From the NCBI GenBank assembly GCA_003513895.1, contig DOSU01000150.1:1-8643 (forward strand): a stretch of DNA of 8,643 nt, written 5' to 3'. Under the pieces are notes generated by a model. That model had not been told where the DNA came from, searched no databases, and was given only the letters and a program-made list of their open reading frames with translations. This DNA comes from Rikenellaceae bacterium (GTDB taxonomy: Bacteria; Bacteroidota; Bacteroidia; Bacteroidales; UBA932). Positions 1 to 5,203 of this stretch are shown here, in pieces. Within the stretch, counting starts at the first letter, position 1, and the number at the start of each line of letters is the position of its first letter. The position numbers and the translations under genes were made by a program.

Positions 1-228
1 GAAATCGGCAAGAGCATTGGATCCAAGTGCAAAAAGATCTGTACCGTCTATAAGTACCTTTCCTGAATCGGGACGCGAAAGGCTACCAAGCACTTGGAGC
101 AAGCTGGACTTTCCAGCCCCGCTTGCTCCAACTATGCTAAGTACTTCGGCTGCCTTTGCCCGGAAGTTTATTCCTTTAAGAACCAAAAGGCTGCCATATG
201 ATTTCCTGATATCGTATGCCTCTATCAT
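1..228 (-). CDS. lolD: LolD-like ABC transporter ATP-binding protein (5' part only)
   Basis: Partial gene: the first 76 codons are present and the rest lies beyond the left edge. The ATG is at 228-226. The sequence shows an aromatic A-loop residue (Tyr11, in the motif SYG), which normally stacks on adenine, and a Walker A loop GASGAGKSS at residues 34-42. After these comes the stretch LLQVLGSLSRPDSGKVLIDG, typical of the LolD/MacB/FtsE branch of ABC ATPases. LolD proteins power extraction of lipoproteins from the inner membrane in the LolCDE complex, and close relatives serve export of other substrates. The Q-loop, signature motif and Walker B lie outside the window, so assignment to LolD rather than another member of this branch is tentative. 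It starts 8 bp after the EF-G stop codon on the same strand, so the two are probably co-transcribed. Confidence 0.8.
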   Translation of the reverse strand, partial: MIEAYDIRKSYGSLLVLKGINFRAKAAEVLSIVGASGAGKSSLLQVLGSLSRPDSGKVLIDGTDLFALGSNALADF

Positions 229-236
229 TAAGATTT

Positions 237-2390
237 TTACTCGTCCTTGTCGTTCGATTCGTAATCTTTAAGCAATTTGTCCTGAACTTCGGCAGGCACC
301 TGCTGGTAATCGGCAAAAGTCATTGTAAAAGTTGCCCTGCCGGAAGTAAGAGAGCTAAGAGTTGTTGAGTATTTGTTAAGTTCGGCAAGCGGAACCCTTG
401 CTTTTAACACTTCAAATCCTTTTTCGCTGCTCATACCTTCAATCATTGCCCTGCGGTTTTGAAGATCACTCATCACATCTCCCATACAGTCGCTTGGAAC
501 AAGTACTTCAATGTTGTAAATCGGCTCCATAATCTTAGGGCCGGCTTTTTTGAAGGCCTCTTTGAAGGCATTTCTGCCTGCAAGCCTGAATGAAATTTCA
601 TTTGAGTCAACCGGGTGCATCTTTCCGTCATATACAAAAACGCGAATGTCGCGTGCGTATGAACCGGTGAGTGGACCTTCTTCCATTTTTTCCATTATAC
701 CTTTAAGAATCGCAGGCATAAAACGAGCGTCAATTGCGCCTCCAACAATACAGTTATAGTATTCAAGCTTTCCTCCCCAATCCATCTTAAACTCATCTTT
801 GCCCTTTAGGTTAAGAACAAGCTCTTTTCCTTCGACCTTAAATCTGTTGTTTGCAGCAACTCCCTCAACCACAGGCTCGATAAGAATGTGAACCTCTCCG
901 AACTGTCCTGCTCCGCCGGATTGCTTCCTGTGGCGATAGTCTGCCAGGGCAACTTTAGTGATTGTTTCCCTGTATGGGATTTTTGGAGGGAATAGATCTA
1001 TTTCAATCTTGTGGACATTTGTAAGATGCCATTTTAAAATATTGATGTGATGCTCTCCCTGCCCGCTGAGGATAGTTTGTTTAAGCTCTTTTGAATACTC
1101 TACAACGATTGTAGGATCTTCGGCATGAGCTCTGTTGAGAATTTCGCCAAGTTTTTCTTCGTCCTTCTCTGCTTTTGCTTTTATTGCTGTTCTGAATTTT
1201 GAAGGAGGGAAAACCATTTTTTCAAAAACCCACTCTTTACTTCCACCATTGAGTGTCTGATTCGTTTTTACCGATTTAAGCTTAACCGTGCAACCGATAT
1301 CTCCGGCAATCATTTCTGTAACTTTCTCTTTCTTCTTGCCTGCTACAGCATAAATTGCAGTAAACCTCTCTTTGGATCCGTTTTCCGGATTTACAAGATC
1401 ACAGCCCTCAGAAACTTTCCCGGACATTACTCTAAAGAAAGAGACATCTCCAAGGTGCGGTTCTACTGCTGTTTTATATATGAATACCGATGGCTGGCCG
1501 GCAGAACTGCAAGGAATTTGTGTTCCGTCGGTGAGCTTCTGTATAGTTTGTTCAGGTGATGGGGCAACATTTATTATAAACTCCATGAGCCTCTTAACCC
1601 CCATATCTTTTTTGCCGGAAAGGCAGAAGAGAGGGTAAATCTCAGAATTTGCAAGCCCAATTTTTAGTCCTTTGCGAATCTCCTCTTCAGTTAACTGTCC
1701 CTTGTCAAAAAAGAGTTCCATGAGTGTCTCATCATTTTCTGCAGCTATTTCCGCAAGAATCTGATGCAGCTCATTTGCCTGATCCTGGTGGTCGGCAGGA
1801 ATTTCATGTTCTTCTCTTGTTCCGTTGTCGTCTTTGAAGACATACAACTTCATTTTAAGGACATCAATGAAAGATTTGAAATTAGGTCCTGTTTCTACAG
1901 GATATTGAATAATAACAACTTTTTTCCCAAAAGTCTGTTTCACAGAATCCAGCGCTCCTTCCCAGTTTGCCTTTTCGTGATCGAGCTGATTTATAGCAAG
2001 AATCAACGGCTTTTTAAATTTTTCGGCATAGCGGGCAAATATTTCGGTGCCAACTTCAACTCCCTGTTGAGAATTGATGATCATAACACCTGTATCTGCA
2101 ACTTTAAAAGCAGATACTACTCCTCCGATAAAGTCGTCGGAACCCGGAGTGTCAATTATATTTAGTTTGTTATCCATAAACTCTGTATATAACAGAGTGG
2201 GATAAATTGATCTTTGATAAATTTGTTCAATTTCGGCGTTGTCGCTGACAGTTGTTTTTGCTTCAACGGTTCCCCGGCGGTCAATTATTTTGCCTTCGAA
2301 CATCATTGTCTCTACCAGCGTTGTTTTGCCGGATTTCGTGCCTCCAAGCAGGACAATATTCCGAATGTTTTGGGTAGGATAAACTTTCAT
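237..2390 (-). CDS. fusA2: EF-G paralogue (EF-G2 type), probably GTPase-deficient translation elongation factor
   Basis: A 717-residue protein with the full EF-G plan: G domain, domain II, and domains III-V. EF-G drives tRNA-mRNA translocation on the ribosome. The P-loop GGTKSGKTT (residues 16-24) is present. The G3 motif reads DTPGSDDF (80-87), so the catalytic His of DTPGH is Ser84. The switch I signature RGITI appears as RSIYP (60-64), replacing the Mg-coordinating Thr by Tyr63. G4 is NQLD (134-137) instead of NKxD. Domain IV remains canonical: KQSGGAGQFGEV begins at Lys489, and the tip loop GKMHPVDS (from Gly589) keeps His592, the equivalent of E. coli His583. This pattern fits the Bacteroides EF-G2 class, reported to act in translation without GTP hydrolysis. 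The housekeeping fusA should be elsewhere. The gene lies 26 bp after an AraC-like gene and 8 bp before an ABC ATPase. EF-G identity is certain; lack of GTPase activity is inferred. Confidence 0.95.
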   Translation of the reverse strand: MKVYPTQNIRNIVLLGGTKSGKTTLVETMMFEGKIIDRRGTVEAKTTVSDNAEIEQIYQRSIYPTLLYTEFMDNKLNIIDTPGSDDFIGGVVSAFKVADTGVMIINSQQGVEVGTEIFARYAEKFKKPLILAINQLDHEKANWEGALDSVKQTFGKKVVIIQYPVETGPNFKSFIDVLKMKLYVFKDDNGTREEHEIPADHQDQANELHQILAEIAAENDETLMELFFDKGQLTEEEIRKGLKIGLANSEIYPLFCLSGKKDMGVKRLMEFIINVAPSPEQTIQKLTDGTQIPCSSAGQPSVFIYKTAVEPHLGDVSFFRVMSGKVSEGCDLVNPENGSKERFTAIYAVAGKKKEKVTEMIAGDIGCTVKLKSVKTNQTLNGGSKEWVFEKMVFPPSKFRTAIKAKAEKDEEKLGEILNRAHAEDPTIVVEYSKELKQTILSGQGEHHINILKWHLTNVHKIEIDLFPPKIPYRETITKVALADYRHRKQSGGAGQFGEVHILIEPVVEGVAANNRFKVEGKELVLNLKGKDEFKMDWGGKLEYYNCIVGGAIDARFMPAILKGIMEKMEEGPLTGSYARDIRVFVYDGKMHPVDSNEISFRLAGRNAFKEAFKKAGPKIMEPIYNIEVLVPSDCMGDVMSDLQNRRAMIEGMSSEKGFEVLKARVPLAELNKYSTTLSSLTSGRATFTMTFADYQQVPAEVQDKLLKDYESNDKDE

Positions 2391-2416
2391 ATTAATACCT
2401 GATTTATTATTAGTTG

Positions 2417-2755
2417 TTAATTTTCTGGCATATTGGAGTCAAATTTAATGTTTTTTTTGTAAACAACAACACGAGAAAGGGCTTTGACCATAAGCCTTTT
2501 TGATTTGAACCCGCTATAACGCCAAACATCTTCAAATCCAAAACCTTCGGCAAGCAGATTTCTCGCATACTGCAACCGGTAATGCGAAATCAAGTCGTTC
2601 AAAGAGCAACCGAACTCTTCAATTACGATGCTTTCTCCAACCGATGCGCCCGGGAAAAAATGGCCCGAAATGTCTTTCCCTGAAAATCCGGGATTCAGGA
2701 AGAGCCTCTTTTCATCCAGTAGAAGATAAATTAATTCGAATAGTACATTTTTCAT
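2417..2755 (-). CDS. Small AraC-type helix-turn-helix protein, divergent
   Basis: A 112-residue protein that I recognise only by its fold signature. Residues 40-90 follow the AraC/XylS DNA-binding pattern. A segment like FxxxxGxSxxxYxxxxRLxxARxLL is seen as FGCSLNDLISHYRLQYARNL (48-67), followed by the second helix-turn-helix region, with FEDVWRYSGFKS (74-85) in place of VxxIAxxxGFxD. The N-terminal 40 residues carry no recognisable sensor domain, and the first recognition helix is poorly conserved. It could therefore bind DNA, need a partner, or have lost DNA binding. It is encoded directly upstream of the EF-G paralogue (26 bp) and divergently from an XRE regulator, with palindromes in between. 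A local regulatory role is plausible but inferred. The start at 2755 is the only ATG giving the full domain, and a -7 box lies just before it. Confidence 0.75.
   Translation of the reverse strand: MKNVLFELIYLLLDEKRLFLNPGFSGKDISGHFFPGASVGESIVIEEFGCSLNDLISHYRLQYARNLLAEGFGFEDVWRYSGFKSKRLMVKALSRVVVYKKNIKFDSNMPEN
2440..2469 (-). promoter_or_regulatory. Candidate promoter for the EF-G paralogue, inside the 3' end of the upstream gene
   Basis: On the minus strand, TAAATTTG (2447-2440) matches the Bacteroidota -7 consensus TAnnTTTG exactly. A TTG (2469-2467) lies 19 bp upstream, where the -33 element is expected. Transcription would start about 45 bp before the EF-G ATG. This would let the EF-G gene be expressed separately from the AraC-like gene whose end it overlaps. 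The region is AT-rich, so a chance match is possible. Confidence 0.4.
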
Positions 2756-2768
2756 CTTGAATTTTTTT

Positions 2769-2776
2769 CAAAAATA
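2769..2776 (-). promoter_or_regulatory. Candidate -7 promoter box for the AraC-like gene
   Basis: On the minus strand this reads TATTTTTG, an exact match to TAnnTTTG. It lies 13 bp before the ATG at 2755, implying a leader of only about 7-10 nucleotides. No -33 TTG sits at the usual 19-21 bp distance; the nearest is about 15 bp upstream (2794-2792). The inverted repeat at 2795-2811 occupies the expected -33 region, so a protein bound there could repress the promoter or replace the missing -33 contact. Confidence 0.4.
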
Positions 2777-2794
2777 GTGGCAATTTTGACTCAA

Positions 2795-2811
2795 GACACA
2801 CCGTATGTGTC
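2795..2811. repeat. Inverted repeat GACACA-N5-TGTGTC, candidate operator
   Basis: Two perfect 6-bp arms (2795-2800 and 2806-2811) flank the 5-bp spacer CCGTA, with the centre at 2803. It lies just upstream of the -7 box that points toward the AraC-like and EF-G genes. Its ACACA/TGTGT half-sites resemble those of the longer repeat at 2865-2889, but there the same half-sites are 7 bp apart instead of 5. The size and symmetry fit a site for a dimeric DNA-binding protein. Which protein binds cannot be told from the sequence. Confidence 0.5.
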
Positions 2812-2820
2812 GATTTATCT

Positions 2821-2854
2821 GATTCTAAATTTTCTTTTTACGATTCTAAATTTT
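2821..2854. repeat. Pair of 13-bp direct repeats, 21 bp apart
   Basis: The sequence GATTCTAAATTTT occurs at 2821-2833 and again, identically, at 2842-2854. The 21-bp period is two helical turns, so both copies face the same side of the DNA. They fill the space between the two inverted repeats of the divergent intergenic region. Direct repeats with this phasing suit AraC-type activators, which bind as asymmetric monomer pairs. The AT-rich composition lowers the weight of the match. Confidence 0.5.
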
Positions 2855-2864
2855 TTCATTTCGT

Positions 2865-2889
2865 TTATACACACTATTTGTGTGTATAA
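2865..2889. repeat. Perfect 10-bp inverted repeat with 5-bp spacer, candidate operator
   Basis: The arms TTATACACAC (2865-2874) and GTGTGTATAA (2880-2889) are exact reverse complements around the spacer TATTT, with the centre at 2877. It lies about 55 bp upstream of the XRE gene, and its right arm runs into TATAAT (2885-2890). Its centre is 74 bp, close to seven helical turns, from that of the related repeat at 2795-2811. Ten uninterrupted base pairs are unlikely by chance in 190 bp. There is no T-run characteristic of a terminator directly after it on either strand, so I favour a protein-binding site over a terminator. Confidence 0.65.
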
Positions 2890-2929
2890 TAACTACTTTT
2901 CATTGCCCATAAACAAATAAACTTAGAGT

Positions 2930-2937
2930 TATATTTG
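2930..2937 (+). promoter_or_regulatory. Candidate -7 promoter box for the XRE gene, possibly leaderless
   Basis: TATATTTG matches TAnnTTTG exactly and ends only 5 bp before the ATG at 2943. Transcription would then start at or next to the start codon, giving a leaderless or nearly leaderless mRNA. The nearest upstream TTG (2903-2905) is 24 bp away, longer than usual for a -33 element. A promoter using TATAAT at 2885-2890 is an alternative. Confidence 0.35.
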
Positions 2938-2942
2938 TTTTG

Positions 2943-3356
2943 ATGAATACAGACAGGATAAGGGAAACCATAAGAAAAAGCAGAAGGGAAAAAGGGTATT
3001 CCCAGGAGTACATGGCCCAGATTCTCGGAATATCACTTAATGGATACCGAAAAATTGAAGGAGGGAGGACCACTCTTATCAATCCACGGCTAAAAGAGAT
3101 ATCCGGAATACTTGGCATACCTCTTGAAAATCTTCTTTTTGAAAATTTTTCCCGGAACTTGCTGGATCTTATAGCCGATAAGTCCCTGCAAATAGAAAAC
3201 CTTCAAAAGATGCTTTCGGATTCCGAAGTACAAAGAGAGATGCTTCAGGCCGAAATCGACTGTTCAAAAACAGAGTTTAAAGCGTCGCTCGAAAGCAAAG
3301 AGGTTCTGATTGGTTTTTTAAAGGAAAAAATTTCAAAATATAGCCAAGTTCACTAA
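2943..3356 (+). CDS. XRE/Cro-C1-type DNA-binding protein with C-terminal coiled coil
   Basis: A 137-residue protein. Residues 4-65 form a Cro/C1-type helix-turn-helix: IRETIRKSRREKGYSQEYMA, then QILGISLNGYRKIEGGRTT, then a closing helix with LGIPLENLL. Residues of roughly 70-132 are rich in Glu, Lys, Gln and Leu with heptad-like spacing (LQIENLQKML, EMLQAEI), which suggests a coiled coil for dimerisation. A TTG at 2940 is in frame, but the ATG at 2943 is the better start and begins MNTDRIRETI. No ligand-binding domain is visible. The perfect inverted repeat 55 bp upstream is a reasonable autoregulatory target, though this is inference. The stop is followed within 25 bp by the RNase HII gene on the same strand, so co-transcription is likely. 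Its target genes are unknown. Confidence 0.85.
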   Translation: MNTDRIRETIRKSRREKGYSQEYMAQILGISLNGYRKIEGGRTTLINPRLKEISGILGIPLENLLFENFSRNLLDLIADKSLQIENLQKMLSDSEVQREMLQAEIDCSKTEFKASLESKEVLIGFLKEKISKYSQVH

Positions 3357-3378
3357 ATTGCCGTCAAAATTCCGATCT

Positions 3379-3987
3379 ATGACGGTCTTACCAGGATTGC
3401 TGCCATTTTACAACGAAAACAAAATTGAAGCCGGCTGCGACGAAGCCGGAAGAGGGTGCCTTGCAGGTCCTGTTTATGCTGCAGCTGTAATTTTGCCCAA
3501 AGACTTTTTTCACCCCCTTCTTAACGACTCCAAACAACTGAAAGAAAAAGAGAGGAATCTGCTTCGTGAAGTAATAGAAAAGGAGGCGCTGGCCTGGAGT
3601 GTTGCGTGGATTAATGCTCCGGAAATAGATAAAATAAACATCCTCAAAGCTTCAATAAAGGGGATGCATCTTGCACTTGGAGCGCTGCCAATAAAGCCGG
3701 AACTAATTCTTGTAGACGGAAACCGCTTTATTAAATACAAAAACATTCCCCACCAGTGCTTTGTAAAGGGCGACGGCAGGTTTGCATCAATAGCCGCTGC
3801 ATCCGTTCTTGCTAAAACCCACAGGGACGAATTCATGAAAAAAATTGCCGTTGAGTTTCCGCAATACGGGTGGGAAAGAAATATGGCCTACCCTACTAAG
3901 ATGCACAGGGAGGCCATAAAATTGTACGGAACGTGTAAGTATCACAGGATGTCTTACAAACTGCTTCCGGATCCTGTTTTGTTCTGA
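3379..3987 (+). CDS. rnhB: Ribonuclease HII
   Basis: RNase HII cuts the RNA strand of RNA-DNA hybrids and nicks at single ribonucleotides misincorporated in DNA, starting ribonucleotide excision repair in the cytoplasm. From the ATG at 3379 the protein is 202 residues, normal for the family. The acidic active site is visible: DEAGRG with Asp21 and Glu22, the GRG loop that senses the RNA-DNA junction, Asp in LVDGNRF, and Asp in KGDGRFASIAAASVLAKTHRD. A conserved C-terminal region with YPTKMHREAI and YHRMSYKLL follows. An in-frame TTG at 3358 would add seven residues and sit 1 bp after the XRE stop. I prefer the ATG because the family normally starts shortly before the EAGCDEAGRG motif. The gene ends 15 bp from the convergent membrane-protein gene. 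Confidence 0.96.
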   Translation: MTVLPGLLPFYNENKIEAGCDEAGRGCLAGPVYAAAVILPKDFFHPLLNDSKQLKEKERNLLREVIEKEALAWSVAWINAPEIDKINILKASIKGMHLALGALPIKPELILVDGNRFIKYKNIPHQCFVKGDGRFASIAAASVLAKTHRDEFMKKIAVEFPQYGWERNMAYPTKMHREAIKLYGTCKYHRMSYKLLPDPVLF

Positions 3988-4002
3988 GTTTCTTTAAGTC
4001 TG

Positions 4003-4338
4003 TTACTGAGTGTCTTTGATTGCAAATCTTGCGATAGAAAACAATGCGCAAAATGTAAAGAATATTGTAATTACTATTTCCGGAGTTGCCGACTTGTAAT
4101 TTACAAAAATTCCACCCACGGAGCTGAGTCCCTCAAGTAAAACGGAATATCCTCCAAGCATGGCAAACAGGATAAAACCAACTGCGGCAAATATAGCCGT
4201 AATCATTCTGGATCTGTCAACTCTCGGTTTGGGTTCGGGCAGACAATCCAATGCAGCAAAGATCCTGTTGCTAAAGCTTTCGTCGGGAATTTCCTGCTTG
4301 TGCTCTGTAAAGAATTGTTTTATGTTTTCATCTTTCAT
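4003..4338 (-). CDS. Small two-helix membrane protein (DUF5056-like), possible anti-sigma factor
   Basis: A 111-residue protein. It has a charged N-terminal segment of about 45 residues (FFTEHKQEIPDESFSNRIFA at 9-28) and two predicted membrane helices, at about 46-68 and 86-106. The N-terminal pattern (an FF.E.K.EI.D..FS.R run) resembles DUF5056 proteins of Bacteroidales, recalled from memory rather than searched. Its gene overlaps the end of the ECF sigma gene by 11 bp, so the two are probably translationally coupled. A cytoplasmic tail plus membrane anchor encoded directly after an ECF sigma gene is the usual arrangement for an anti-sigma factor. However, there is no HxxxCxxC zinc anti-sigma motif and no sizeable periplasmic sensor domain. 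The anti-sigma role is therefore inferred from context only. Confidence 0.8.
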   Translation of the reverse strand: MKDENIKQFFTEHKQEIPDESFSNRIFAALDCLPEPKPRVDRSRMITAIFAAVGFILFAMLGGYSVLLEGLSSVGGIFVNYKSATPEIVITIFFTFCALFSIARFAIKDTQ

Positions 4339-4822
4339 AACCGATCGTTTTAAGGTGTTCCGATAAATTTGTCCGGGCTCTGGAGAGGTGTGACTTTATT
4401 GTGTTCTCCGTTATTCCCGTTATTGCCGATATCTCTTTTATGCTTTTATCTTCCATATAAAAGAGCAAAATTGCCGACCTTTCCTTCTCTCCCAACTGTG
4501 ACAATGCCATATAGAGTTCCTGATTCCTATATCTTGAATCGGCACTTTCGCCTGCCATATGAACCCTCTCGTCTATTTCAACAAAAGAGTGTCTCTGTGA
4601 TGCTCTCTTGTTGTCGCAATAACAGTTATATGCTATTCTAAAGAGCCATGTGGAAAATTTGGACAGACCGTTGAACGAGTTGAGGTTTAGATAGGCCTTA
4701 ATGAAGGCCTCCTGGGCTATGTCGTCACTCAAAGCGCTGTTTCCGCCGCAAAGATTTAATAGGAACCGCCTCAGCGGTTCCTGATTGTTAATTACCTCTT
4801 TTTCAAATGCGGCTCTATTCAC
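4328..4822 (-). CDS. ECF-type RNA polymerase sigma factor
   Basis: A 164-residue sigma-70 family protein with only regions 2 and 4, the extracytoplasmic-function layout. Region 2 covers about residues 14-75, with DDIAQEAFIKAYLNLNSF (33-50) for core polymerase and -10 contacts and FSTWLFRIAYNCYCDNKR (56-73). A short polar linker follows. Region 4 covers about 102-155, with LGEKERSAILLFYMEDKS (110-127) and the helix-turn-helix IKEISAITGITENTIKSHLS (128-147), which reads the -35 element. It starts 3 bp after the DUF6249-like membrane protein gene and overlaps the downstream small membrane protein gene by 11 bp. This sandwich between two membrane proteins suggests control from the membrane. The sequence does not reveal the regulon or the inducing signal. 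Confidence 0.95.
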   Translation of the reverse strand: MNRAAFEKEVINNQEPLRRFLLNLCGGNSALSDDIAQEAFIKAYLNLNSFNGLSKFSTWLFRIAYNCYCDNKRASQRHSFVEIDERVHMAGESADSRYRNQELYMALSQLGEKERSAILLFYMEDKSIKEISAITGITENTIKSHLSRARTNLSEHLKTIGYER

Positions 4823-4825
4823 AAT

Positions 4826-5191
4826 TTACTCTTGAGTTTTACTCTTCTTATTCATAAAGTATGCCACCAACTGTCCCAGTCCTATAAACAAAGGAATAAG
4901 ACCAAATGCGGCAAACTTAAATCCGTCAAAGAAGAAGTAAAAAGCTCCGAATAAACCGATACCTGCTCCTATTGAAACCATTGCACTTGTAAGAGGATCC
5001 GAAGGTTTTTTAGCAGATCCGGTGTTTTTGAAAAATTCCGGAGAGAGCTCTTTGCCATTTTCAATAGCCTTTTCAATAAGCTGGTTTCTTGACTTCTCTC
5101 TGTGTATCTTTGTCAGATAAATAATTAAAATAATTGCAATTGCAGTAAGAAACGGCATTAAAATTCCAAAAATGGGGATTAATTCTTTCAT
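4826..5191 (-). CDS. Three-helix membrane protein (DUF6249-like), function unknown
   Basis: A 121-residue protein. A hydrophobic N-terminal segment (about 5-26) is followed by a basic, probably cytoplasmic stretch of about 40 residues. That stretch contains LIEKAIENGKELSPEFF (38-54), characteristic of DUF6249 proteins as I remember them. Two further membrane helices (about 70-90 and 93-113) and a short basic tail (NKKSKTQE) complete it. No enzymatic motif is visible. In Bacteroidales, proteins of this kind are often encoded next to ECF sigma factors, as here, where the sigma gene starts 3 bp downstream. It may take part in sigma factor sequestration or membrane sensing, but nothing in the sequence shows this. 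The glycerate kinase gene ends 12 bp upstream. Confidence 0.8.
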   Translation of the reverse strand: MKELIPIFGILMPFLTAIAIILIIYLTKIHREKSRNQLIEKAIENGKELSPEFFKNTGSAKKPSDPLTSAMVSIGAGIGLFGAFYFFFDGFKFAAFGLIPLFIGLGQLVAYFMNKKSKTQE

Positions 5192-5203
5192 GGTTTTTGT
5201 TTA

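Noticed and set aside
1764..2165. 133-codon open frame on the plus strand
   Set aside because: It lies wholly opposite the EF-G G domain, whose reading frame is certain. The translation shows no domain and an odd composition rich in Phe, Cys and Asn. It is a shadow frame.
2795..2811. The palindrome as a classical CRP site
   Set aside because: The half-sites run ACACA-N5-TGTGT, outward from the centre. The E. coli CRP consensus is TGTGA-N6-TCACA. Control by a CRP-like regulator is possible but not supported by this motif.
2865..2889. The 10-bp inverted repeat as an intrinsic terminator
   Set aside because: The stem is AT/GT-rich rather than GC-rich. It is not followed by a T-run on either strand, and it lies between divergent gene starts rather than after a gene end.
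3358..3378. TTG start for RNase HII, 1 bp after the XRE stop
   Set aside because: It would add MPSKFRS, which does not resemble family N-termini. The ATG at 3379 gives the usual distance to DEAGRG, though the TTG cannot be excluded.
3510..3836. 108-codon open frame on the minus strand
   Set aside because: It is antisense to the RNase HII catalytic core, with no recognisable motif.
3984..4019. Imperfect direct repeat (CTGAGTTTCTTTAA and CTGAGTGTCTTTGA) across the two convergent stop codons
   Set aside because: 12 of 14 bases match, but the copies include coding ends of both genes and form no hairpin or T-run. It is probably a chance match, and no bidirectional terminator can be claimed in the 15-bp gap.
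4003..4338. Zinc-binding anti-sigma (ZAS) domain in the small membrane protein
   Set aside because: The cytoplasmic tail has a single Cys (Cys32) and no HxxxCxxC motif.
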